22,050 bases of DNA from positions 1 to 22,050 of the forward strand of contig CAJKMA010000045.1 in NCBI GenBank assembly GCA_905200905.1, written 5' to 3'. Each line of letters begins with the position of its first letter. Position 1 is the stretch's first letter. The position numbers and the translations under genes are program-made. A model generated the notes under the pieces. It was not told the DNA's origin. It ran no database searches and was given only the letters and a program-made list of their open reading frames with translations. The DNA comes from an uncultured Bacillota bacterium (GTDB lineage Bacteria; Bacillota; Clostridia; Lachnospirales; Lachnospiraceae). Below are positions 8,465 to 17,200 of this stretch, piece after piece.

Positions 8465-8494
8465 TTGACACGCTCACCTTTTCTCCTTTATAAT
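8465..8494 (+). promoter_or_regulatory. Promoter of the phosphorylase-glucosidase operon
   Basis: Consensus -35 TTGACA (8465-8470), 18-bp spacer and consensus -10 TATAAT (8489-8494). Transcription should begin near 8501 and run through the operator at 8539-8550 into the GH94 gene. Confidence 0.8.
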
Positions 8495-8538
8495 GCATGT
8501 AAACACTTCATTTTTCCTGTTTAATATCAATTTATACA

Positions 8539-8550
8539 GGAAACGTTTCC
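8539..8550. promoter_or_regulatory. LacI-type operator for the phosphorylase operon
   Basis: GGAAACGTTTCC is a perfect 12-bp palindrome with the central CG typical of LacI-family operators. It lies about 38-49 bases after the predicted rightward start, in the leader of the GH94 gene, a position suited to a roadblock repressor. The match to the CcpA cre consensus is poorer (three mismatches). Confidence 0.7.
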
Positions 8551-8618
8551 AACAGCATTCTTTATTTGCAAATGAAACAATTTTAATTAAAATATAAGAT
8601 AGAAAGGATTTTCACACT

Positions 8619-11600
8619 ATGAAAATGAAAAAAATAAACCGCTTTTTATCCTTTACTGAGAAGAATAGTGTCTACACATTTCTTCCCACTGGTGATATCT
8701 TCACCTTTCTCTGTGATGATTTTCTCATCAATCAATTTCGCGGAAATGCCAAAGATGGTTCTGTGAACAACATATATTTACGTATTTATGAAAACGGCAC
8801 ACCTACTGCCTATCCGCTTTTAGGTATCCAATCCAAAAGCAAACTCTCCTGCGACAAAAAGCAACTCATCTATCAAGGGCAGATTGCTTCTATATCTTAT
8901 ACAGTAACCTTCCGCCCAATAAATAGCATGTGGTTTTGGGATATAGCATTACAGGGCGAAGCAGATTCCATTGATTTCGTATACGGACAAGATTTAGGCA
9001 TTGGAGAGGCCGGTGGTGTTTATACAAATGAACTCTACATGTCCCAGTACCTTGGTCATTCTGTTTTTTCCACAGAAAATGGATACGTTGTATGCTCCAG
9101 ACAAAATATGCCTGCAAAAAATCAGTTTCCTTATATCCAACAGGGCGTTATTGGCGCAAGGGCAGAACATTTTTCCACAGACGGTCTTCAATTTTTTGGT
9201 CTATCCTGCAAGGAAACCAACTTCCCTGAAGCACTGAGCCATAATTTAGAAGACCGCACCCTTCAGTATGAATTTGCCTATACAGCATTACAAACCGAAA
9301 AATTTGCCTTACACGGGACAAAAAATCTGGCTTTTTACGGCATGTTTCTTCCCAATCATCCAAATGCAGTAACCAAGCCAGAGTTCCAAGAAGAAATAGA
9401 AGAAAAGTACGCCAAACTGCTTGTATCTCCTGCCCCCTCTGATATCCATGAGGTTGAAGCACCTAAGATACACCCATCCTTTGGCTCTCCTTATGTATCC
9501 CCTTCCTTTACTCCGGAAGAAATCCAGAACCACTTCCCAAATCGTAAATTAGAGGAAGTGAATGGGGATACTCTCTATTCTTTCTTTACACCTGAACATG
9601 CCCATGTTGTAACCAAAGAAAAAGAGTTAGCCTGTCAGCGCCCTCATGGTACAATTATCATCACACCACCGGACACTGATGCTGTAAACAGTTCCCTAAT
9701 TGCATCTACCCAGTATATGTACGGTGTATTTAATAGTCATGTAACCGTAGGAAATACGGATATGCATAAGTTTATTTCCACCCCTCGGGGATTTCTCAAC
9801 CTGTTAAAAAATAGCGGGCAAAGGCTTTATGTGAAAATAAACGGCACTTACCGTCTCCTAACCTTACCAGGACTTTTTGAAATGGGAATGAATTATTCTA
9901 AATGGTACTATAAACTGGAAAATGATGTTCTAATTGTAACATCTTATACCGCATGCCATACTCCTGATTTAATTCTGGAAGTTTACAGTACACAACATAT
10001 TTCTTATGATTTTATCGTTACAAACCAAATGACCCAGGGACCAAACGAGCATATTTCAGATATAAACTATGAAGAAATTCCTCATGGACTTCGTTTTTCC
10101 TTCCATACAGATGCCTATAAGGAAATCACTTATGACATGACTATGCCTGGAAAAACTTTTTCCATTGGAAATGACAGTTTATTTTACACGAATAAAACCC
10201 CTATGGATGAAACATTCCTTACTCTGTCCCTTGAGAATGAATCTCAATTCTCTCTGGTCATCCAAGCAGGACTCAACAGCCTTCCATCCACTCCTGTTCC
10301 TTCCTATAAGTTCCAGGAGGAAAAAGACAATGCCCTTGAGTATTACAGAACCCTTACACGACATTTCTATATGGAAACAGTAAGCCCAAATCAAAAAGCT
10401 GAAATTCTCAACGAAACCGTCTGGTGGTATGCTCACAATGCTATGATACATTTTTCCATGCCTCATGGTTTAGAGCAGCCTGGTGGAGCAGCCTGGGGCA
10501 CCAGAGATATTTGTCAGGGGCCTGTAGAATTTTTCCTTGCCACCCAACACTACCATCTGGTAAGAAACATTCTCCTGAATATTTTCTCTCACCAGAATGC
10601 AGACACAAAAGAGTGGCCTCAATGGTTCATGTTCGACCGTTATTCTATGAATCCAGGGGAATGTCATGGAGATGTAATTTTCTGGCCATTAAAAGCCACA
10701 GCAGATTACATCAATGCATCTGGAGATACTGAAATTTTAAAAGAAATACTGCCTTATGATTGTTGTCCTGACCGCAAAGAAAGCCTGTTAGAGCATATTA
10801 AATACGCATTGTCCAACATCGAAGAAACACGTTTTATAGGTGATACAGGATTAATCACCTACGCCGGAGGTGATTGGGACGATACACTTCAGCCAGCAAA
10901 CGAGGAACTAAAGCAAAGCCTCGTAAGCGCATGGACAGAAGCTCTTGCTTACCAGACTTTCCTAAGTCTTGGAAAAGCTGTAGAAGAAACTGATAATATA
11001 CTTTCTGAAAAACTCGCCAACCTTGCTAGCATTGTAAAAAATGCCTTTGAACATACCCTCACAAAAGATGGTGTTATTGCTGGTTTTTTGGAAAATAGTT
11101 CTCCCTATCACTATCTGCTGCATCCTTCTGATACAAAAACAGGTATTCAGTATCGATTACTACCAATGACACGAAGTATCATTGGTGAACTAGTTGACCA
11201 AAAGCAGGCTGCTTACAATGTGTCTCTTATCAAAGAACACTTAAAATGCCCTGATGGCATCCGACTCATGGATAAACCTGCTGCTTATAATGGAGGTATC
11301 AGTAAGCTCTTTAAAAGAGCAGAACAGGCAGCTAATGTAGGAAGGGAAATCAGCCTTCAATATACCCATGCACACATTCGGTATATTGAAGCCATGGCAA
11401 AATTAGGCGACGCAAGAGAAGCCTGGGATTCCCTATTTGTAATTAATCCAATTTTAATACAAAAAAGCGTTCCAAATGCCTGCCTACGACAAAGCAATAT
11501 GTATTTCAGCAGTTCTGAGGGAGATTATGACAATCGCTATGACTATGCAGAAAACTTTCATCTGCTTAAAACTGGAGAAATTCCTGTAAAAGGTGGTTGG

Positions 11601-11927
11601 CGCTTATATTCCAGCGGCCCTGGAATCTACACCAGACAATTGATTTCCAACGTGCTTGGTATACGCTTCTGCCCGGAAGGATTAATTGTAGACCCTGTTC
11701 TGCCAGAAGAACTTTCTGGAATGACCTTCCACTATGATTGCTTCCAAAAACCACTGGCACTGGAATATCATTTTATTCAAGAAGGAACCTCCTATGTATT
11801 AGACGGTCATAGTCAGATTTCCTCAAGAGAATTGTCTAATCCTTACCGAAGCGGCGGATTGTTAATTCCTAAAAATATATTGGAAAATTGCTCTGGAAGA
11901 CTAAAACTATATATTTGTAAACATTAA
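8619..11927 (+). CDS. GH94 phosphorylase, probable 1,2-beta-oligoglucan phosphorylase
   Basis: The 1102-residue protein has the GH94 plan of an N-terminal beta-sandwich, helical linker, (alpha/alpha)6 barrel and C-terminal segment. GAAWGTRDICQGPVEFF (about 625-641) is the barrel motif of the family. GGDWDD places the predicted general acid at D752. The length (about 1100 aa, against about 800 for cellobiose phosphorylases) and the GGDWDDTLQPANEEL segment match my memory of Listeria innocua 1,2-beta-oligoglucan phosphorylase (Lin1839). That enzyme splits beta-1,2-glucan chains with phosphate into glucose 1-phosphate and a shortened chain. There is no signal peptide, so it is cytoplasmic. Upstream, AGAAAGG lies rather far (about 11 bases) from the ATG. 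The next gene, a GH3 enzyme, starts 12 bp after its stop, as in the Listeria cluster. Another GH94 specificity cannot be excluded. Confidence 0.82.
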   Translation: MKMKKINRFLSFTEKNSVYTFLPTGDIFTFLCDDFLINQFRGNAKDGSVNNIYLRIYENGTPTAYPLLGIQSKSKLSCDKKQLIYQGQIASISYTVTFRPINSMWFWDIALQGEADSIDFVYGQDLGIGEAGGVYTNELYMSQYLGHSVFSTENGYVVCSRQNMPAKNQFPYIQQGVIGARAEHFSTDGLQFFGLSCKETNFPEALSHNLEDRTLQYEFAYTALQTEKFALHGTKNLAFYGMFLPNHPNAVTKPEFQEEIEEKYAKLLVSPAPSDIHEVEAPKIHPSFGSPYVSPSFTPEEIQNHFPNRKLEEVNGDTLYSFFTPEHAHVVTKEKELACQRPHGTIIITPPDTDAVNSSLIASTQYMYGVFNSHVTVGNTDMHKFISTPRGFLNLLKNSGQRLYVKINGTYRLLTLPGLFEMGMNYSKWYYKLENDVLIVTSYTACHTPDLILEVYSTQHISYDFIVTNQMTQGPNEHISDINYEEIPHGLRFSFHTDAYKEITYDMTMPGKTFSIGNDSLFYTNKTPMDETFLTLSLENESQFSLVIQAGLNSLPSTPVPSYKFQEEKDNALEYYRTLTRHFYMETVSPNQKAEILNETVWWYAHNAMIHFSMPHGLEQPGGAAWGTRDICQGPVEFFLATQHYHLVRNILLNIFSHQNADTKEWPQWFMFDRYSMNPGECHGDVIFWPLKATADYINASGDTEILKEILPYDCCPDRKESLLEHIKYALSNIEETRFIGDTGLITYAGGDWDDTLQPANEELKQSLVSAWTEALAYQTFLSLGKAVEETDNILSEKLANLASIVKNAFEHTLTKDGVIAGFLENSSPYHYLLHPSDTKTGIQYRLLPMTRSIIGELVDQKQAAYNVSLIKEHLKCPDGIRLMDKPAAYNGGISKLFKRAEQAANVGREISLQYTHAHIRYIEAMAKLGDAREAWDSLFVINPILIQKSVPNACLRQSNMYFSSSEGDYDNRYDYAENFHLLKTGEIPVKGGWRLYSSGPGIYTRQLISNVLGIRFCPEGLIVDPVLPEELSGMTFHYDCFQKPLALEYHFIQEGTSYVLDGHSQISSRELSNPYRSGGLLIPKNILENCSGRLKLYICKH

Positions 11928-11939
11928 AAAGGAGACGTT

Positions 11940-14087
11940 ATGGAACAAAAACAAATCGAATCTCTTATCAACCAAATGACTCTAGAAGAAAAGCTAGCTC
12001 AAATGACCCAGCTAGCCCCTATGTTTTTCGGTGTATCACAAGACACAGACCTTACAGGTCCCCTGGAAGAGTTTCATCTTACCCAAGAAGATATTAAAAA
12101 TGTAGGAAGCACTCTCAATTACTTCGGAGCAGAAAATATTATAAAGCTACAAAAAGAATATATGGCAAGTAACCGCTTGCATATCCCCTTATTATTTATG
12201 GCAGACGTAATCTATGGATTTAAAACAGCTTTTCCTATCCCCCTTGCCTTAAGTTGTAGTTTTAATCCTGAAAATTATGAAAATGCCACCTCCGTTGCAG
12301 CTGCCGAAAGCGCTGCTTCTGGAATCCATCTTACTTTTGCCCCTATGTCGGATCTAGTTCGCGATCCACGTTGGGGAAGGGTCATGGAGTCTCCTGGAGA
12401 AGACCCCTATTTAAATTGTGTTATGACAAAAGCTGCTGTGCAAGGATTTCAGGGACAAAGCCCAAAAGAAAAGGGAAAAATCGCCTCCTGTGTAAAACAT
12501 TTTGCAGGATACGGCGCTGCAGAGGGTGGACGCGATTACAACTGGGTAGATATTTCCGAAAATACTCTGCGTCAGTATTACCTTCCTTCTTATAAAGCTG
12601 CTCTAGATGCAGGAGCCAAGATGGTCATGACCTCCTTTAATGTTATTGACGGTGTTCCTTCCAGCGCCAACAAAAAACTATTTCGTGATATTCTTAGAAA
12701 GGAATGGAAATTTGACGGAACAACCATCTCTGATTACGCTGCTATTCACGAAACCATTATAAATGGATTAGCAGAAAATGAGGAAGACGCTGCCCAAAAA
12801 TGTATAGAAGCCGGAGTAGATATTGAAATGATGTCCACGCACTATATTAATTGTGGTAAAAAACTGGTAAAAGAAGGAAAACTTTCTATAGACCTGATTG
12901 ACCAGGCTGTGAGAAATATTTTAAATCTAAAAAATGATTTAGGATTATTTGAAAATCCTTTTAAAGATGCAAATCCAGAAGACGAAAAACGGCTCCACTT
13001 GTGTAGCAAACATCGAAAAATGGCTCGCCAGGCTGCCCGACAATCCCTAGTTCTTCTGGAAAATAATGGTGTGCTTCCTTTGAAAAAAGCAACAAAAATA
13101 GGTGTGGCAGGACCATTTGCAGATACAAATTCTGCCTCAGGAGGATGGTTTATCACTGCAAAAAATGGTTCCTCTTCTCTTTTAGATTCCTTAAAAGAAA
13201 AAGGATTCCAAACAAAATCAGCCATGACATCCCCTCTCGGTTCCATGAAAGACCAAATTTTTGATGTGGAAGATAATACCGAAAAAGCCGCTATGGATTT
13301 ATCTGATTGTGATGTACTTATTGCTGCTGTGGGTGAAAATCCCTCTGATACAGGAGAGGCATGCAGCAAAACAAGTCTGCGCCTGTCACCAAATCAGGAA
13401 AAACTAGTTCAAAAACTAAAAGAAACCGGAAAACCTGTGGTTGTCATTGTATTTAGCGGAAGACCTATGGAACTAAAACCAATTCTCCCATATTGCGATG
13501 CATTGATACAGGGATGGTTCCTCGGTACGGAAACAGGCACCGGAATAGCAGATGTACTTTCAGGTGATTACAATCCTTCCGGAAGGCTGGCTATGAGCTT
13601 CCCACAAAACGTAGGACAAATTCCTATTTACTACAATAATTACCGAACCGGCCGTCCCTATGTGGGCACCAAAGACCCTTATGTTTCCAAATATCTTGAC
13701 TGTTCAAATGAACCTTTATATCCATTTGGATATGGTTTAAGCTATAGTAATGTAGAATACCATGACTTTAAAGCACATATAGAAAATAGTGAGATTCACG
13801 TTCAAGTTACTATCTGCAACCACTCGTCAAGAGAAACCCTGGAAACTGTACAATTATATGTAAGGGATGTGTACGCCAGTGTAGTACGCCCTGTAAAAGA
13901 GTTAAAAGGTTTCCAACAGATTGCACTCAATCCACAGGAAAGCCGTACTATAAACTTTGTTGTCACAAAAGATATGTTGAAATTCTATAATCAGAACTTG
14001 GAATATGTATTTGAGCCTGGCGAATTCCAGGTTATGATTGGTCCAAACTCTAGAGATGTAGAGACTGTTTCATTGCAACTATCTTAG
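11940..14087 (+). CDS. GH3 beta-glucosidase, likely acting on sophorose
   Basis: The 715-residue enzyme has the three usual parts of a BglX-like GH3 protein. These are a barrel from about 1 to 330 (MTLEEKLAQMTQL, DPRWGRVMESPGEDPYLN, KHFAGYGAAEGGRDYN), an alpha/beta-sandwich from about 360 to 590 (LLENNGVLPL to GDYNPSGRLAMSFP), and a C-terminal fibronectin-III-like domain from about 620. The nucleophile is D265 in TTISDYAAI and the probable acid/base E473 in DTGEACSKTSL. It lacks a signal peptide and so works in the cytoplasm. AAGGAG precedes the ATG, 12 bp after the phosphorylase stop. In Listeria innocua the equivalent neighbour (Lin1840) hydrolyses sophorose, the disaccharide its phosphorylase cannot shorten, and I infer the same division of labour here. 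Confidence 0.92.
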   Translation: MEQKQIESLINQMTLEEKLAQMTQLAPMFFGVSQDTDLTGPLEEFHLTQEDIKNVGSTLNYFGAENIIKLQKEYMASNRLHIPLLFMADVIYGFKTAFPIPLALSCSFNPENYENATSVAAAESAASGIHLTFAPMSDLVRDPRWGRVMESPGEDPYLNCVMTKAAVQGFQGQSPKEKGKIASCVKHFAGYGAAEGGRDYNWVDISENTLRQYYLPSYKAALDAGAKMVMTSFNVIDGVPSSANKKLFRDILRKEWKFDGTTISDYAAIHETIINGLAENEEDAAQKCIEAGVDIEMMSTHYINCGKKLVKEGKLSIDLIDQAVRNILNLKNDLGLFENPFKDANPEDEKRLHLCSKHRKMARQAARQSLVLLENNGVLPLKKATKIGVAGPFADTNSASGGWFITAKNGSSSLLDSLKEKGFQTKSAMTSPLGSMKDQIFDVEDNTEKAAMDLSDCDVLIAAVGENPSDTGEACSKTSLRLSPNQEKLVQKLKETGKPVVVIVFSGRPMELKPILPYCDALIQGWFLGTETGTGIADVLSGDYNPSGRLAMSFPQNVGQIPIYYNNYRTGRPYVGTKDPYVSKYLDCSNEPLYPFGYGLSYSNVEYHDFKAHIENSEIHVQVTICNHSSRETLETVQLYVRDVYASVVRPVKELKGFQQIALNPQESRTINFVVTKDMLKFYNQNLEYVFEPGEFQVMIGPNSRDVETVSLQLS

Positions 14088-14190
14088 TGTTTAATCACTG
14101 TTTTCTTCTGCTACATTTTGTACGATATCTGGCGCTTCAGAGGCACCTTATAATATTTTATATGATTACTTCTGTGGAACTATTAACCAA

Positions 14191-14230
14191 AAGCTGAAAG
14201 AACCCCTCATAACACTGGATTCTTTCAGCT
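14191..14230. terminator. Bidirectional terminator between convergent genes
   Basis: A perfect 11-bp inverted repeat, AGCTGAAAGAA (14192-14202) with TTCTTTCAGCT (14220-14230), lies in the gap between the GH3 gene and the beta-helix gene. It is followed by CTTTTAG on the plus strand and TTTTGG on the minus strand, so it can end transcription from either side, although both T-runs are short. Confidence 0.75.
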
Positions 14231-14266
14231 CTTTTAGATTTGGGTTAAATCCACCCCATTAACATA

Positions 14267-17200
14267 TCACGATCTTTTCTTTTTACAAATCAGCAAAATT
14301 CCTCCTGATACCGCAAGCAGCCCAAAGAGCATTACCACCTGACTTTCATCTCCGGTTTGAACCCCCTGGTTTCCTACTGGTTTACCGGTTGTGGTATGAT
14401 TATTATTGTTATTTGTATTCGTTCCCGGCACCTGTACTTGTGCCTTTTTAATTTTTACTACTGCTTCCCCAAACTTATTCGCATCCACTTTAGAAACAGC
14501 CTTTACCTTCAACTCTCCTGAAGTTTCCTGTTTACTTACATATAAATTCCCTTTTTCATCAATGTGGGTATCCTTATGTTTATTACCTTTGATTTTCCAG
14601 GAAACTTCCTTGGAAAATTCGCCTTTTCCTTTCACTTCAACCGTAAATTGTTTTGTATCACCTGCTTTTAGCTCTACATTCTCTGGCACAATTTTTACGG
14701 ACTCTATTTCCCCTTCTGAAGCACCAGGATTTTGTGGTTCTTCTGGAATTTGTGGTTTATCTGGTCCCTCCGGCGTTGGCGGCGTTGGCTGTATCGGCGG
14801 CTGTGGCTCTTCCTTGGCTTTTACGGTAATCGCCTGAGTTGCCTCTTTGGTAATGCCTTCATAGGTATAGCTGATGACAACTTCTTTATCACTTACTTTT
14901 AACGGTTTTTCACGGTAACTAATTTCTCCGGTTATATCCCTCGTCTTTCCGTCACTGAATTTTGCTTCCACTTCCATTCCTTTTGAATTGAAAGTTTCTC
15001 CTTCTATATAGATTGTCTTCTCCGGTGCTTTACGAATAGAAATACCTTCCAATAACACAGCTTCCGGCGGTTGTGGTTTCTCCGGTTCTTTAGTCTGATA
15101 TTCTGCAGCACCAATATCTGGTTTTCCTTTTGCAAGACTTCCCCCAAAGAAATCTTTGTCATATACCACACCTGCTACCCGTGGAAAATTATTACCTATA
15201 ATACAATCAATACTTGCATAATTCTTGGTTTTTGCCTCCTCAAAAAGCTCTCGAGGAGAATGTTTTCTTCCATCTACCAGATTGGTTCCACCAAAATGCT
15301 TCCATGCCTCTTCCACTGTAATTCCTTTATCAATCAGCATAGAGTCTTCTTTTAATTGATAACCATTCAATAATCCTGAACTTCCAGTTACAGCATCTTT
15401 TCCTTCATGGGTTTCTGGAGCGCTTCCTAATTCTACAATCCCCAAATCATCTGCCTGCAAAGGATTTGCATCCGCCTCAAAAGCACTCATACCACCTGTA
15501 TAAGCATTATTATAAAATTTCATGTGCTCCTGAACCAGGGAAATCCCCTTCGCATCACCGCCATAGACTTTTTGTCCTTGTGGATAACTAAACACATTAT
15601 TAAATGCAAATCCATCATTCACACCCAGACCCGCTCCTGTATTGGACAAGAAAAATATACCTTTATTCAGAACTGTATCTGAATAAATCGTATTGTTATA
15701 AATCATAGTTCCTTTTGGAAGTCCCTGTGCAAATTCAAAGGTTTTATCTCTATCATTTTGGCTAATATTATAACGCACCGTTGCCCCTGTATGCGGATAT
15801 CCACCCATAATCAACATGAAACCGCCTTCGTTGTTATGACTGTAATTATACTGCATTATAGAGTTAGAAGAAGCATGATCACAATCCAACCCCTGTCCAT
15901 CTGTTGTTCCATGAGTTTCATAAGCCTCATTGTACTGCAACACAGTATTGGCAGCTTCAAATGGCCAAATACCTACATTATATCCTGTATTCTGAAAACG
16001 ACAGTCTTTTGCAAGATTATGTTCAATCAAAGCCCCATCTGTATCTCGAACAGTAATACCATCTCCTCCAATATATTCCATATAGTTTCCTTCCACTACT
16101 ACATTTGTAGATGGATACCAATGAACCGGAACTCCTGGATCATTCTTTTCCCACTGATTACACCACTGAGAACTTACCAGTTTAATAGCAGAGCGGTCTA
16201 CCCTCTCAAATGTACAACCGGAAATATGTATGTTATCATATTTACTAGGTACTCCCGTCAATTGTCCATTTTGAATGTCTGCCTTTACATCAAAGAAAAT
16301 ACCTCCATTCCACTTCAAGTTAATATTTCCATTGATATCATGGATATAACAATCCTCAACCACAATACCGGATGCTGTTCCAAAATTACGAATGGACACA
16401 TTCACAGCCCGCAATGCTTTTTTCGTATTATTGCTTCCATTTAACTCAAACTTGGTATTATACTGGGTATCCAGGTTTGTAATCTCCAAATTTCGAATTT
16501 CTACATACTCCTGGTTATAAAGTGATACTACATTTTCTACCTGACCATTTCCTTCCAGTCTAGGAAGTTCACCTTTTCCATAAGCGTTGATTTCAATAGG
16601 ATTTCCTTTTGTCCCCATCCCCTGAAAAACAAGCTGCTGTCCTGTAAATACACTTCCTCGCTTCAAAAGAATTTTATCTCCTGGCACAAAAGTCCCATAT
16701 TCTTTCACTTTATTCAAAGATTTCCAAGGAGTTTTTTCTGAAGTTCCTTCTGCACTGTCATCTCCTTTTTCAGAGTCTACATAAAATGTTTTTCCTTCTC
16801 TTACCTTATCTGTTTCAAAAATAGCTTTTACAACTAGTTTCTCAAAATCCCCCGCCGGCATTACAAAGGTTCCGCCTGTTACTTCAACATTTTCTATCTG
16901 ATATTCTTTCAAACGGTATCCTGCTTTTGCTATTGCAGTCAGGGTAACTTTTTCCCCTTCTTCCGCTTCCTTTATATCACTGCTTGCTGTTCCTGCTTTA
17001 TATTCTTTATCTTCTTTCTCTTCAAAAATAGAAAGAATCTCTATAGGTTTTTTCTCGCAAATCTGTTCTACCAAAAGATTATCAAAAGCCACTGGTGCAT
17101 CTGGCGTCATATTAATCAACTGCACTTTCGGCGTCATATTTGTCCAGTTTTCACTATCTGTATAGCTGAAAATTTCTTTTCCATCTATAAACAGCTTCAT

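Larger units (their letters stand above)
8239..8618. other. Divergent control region between transporter and phosphorylase operons
   Basis: This 380-bp region holds no gene. It contains a leftward promoter with a downstream palindrome and a rightward promoter with a downstream palindrome, each listed separately. The two promoters point away from each other about 140 bp apart (start sites near 8357 and 8501). Both 5' leaders are about 120 nt long and contain an operator, which fits repression by blocking initiation or early elongation. Confidence 0.75.

Noticed and set aside
8323..8550. Reading the two palindromes as CcpA catabolite-response elements
   Set aside because: Each breaks the cre consensus at three fixed positions, and a dedicated LacI-family gene lies next door. 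Dual use is not excluded.
15758..16444. 228-codon plus-strand open frame inside the beta-helix gene
   Set aside because: It is antisense to a clearly coding, domain-rich reading frame, and its translation (Ile/Cys/Ser/His-rich) has no family resemblance.
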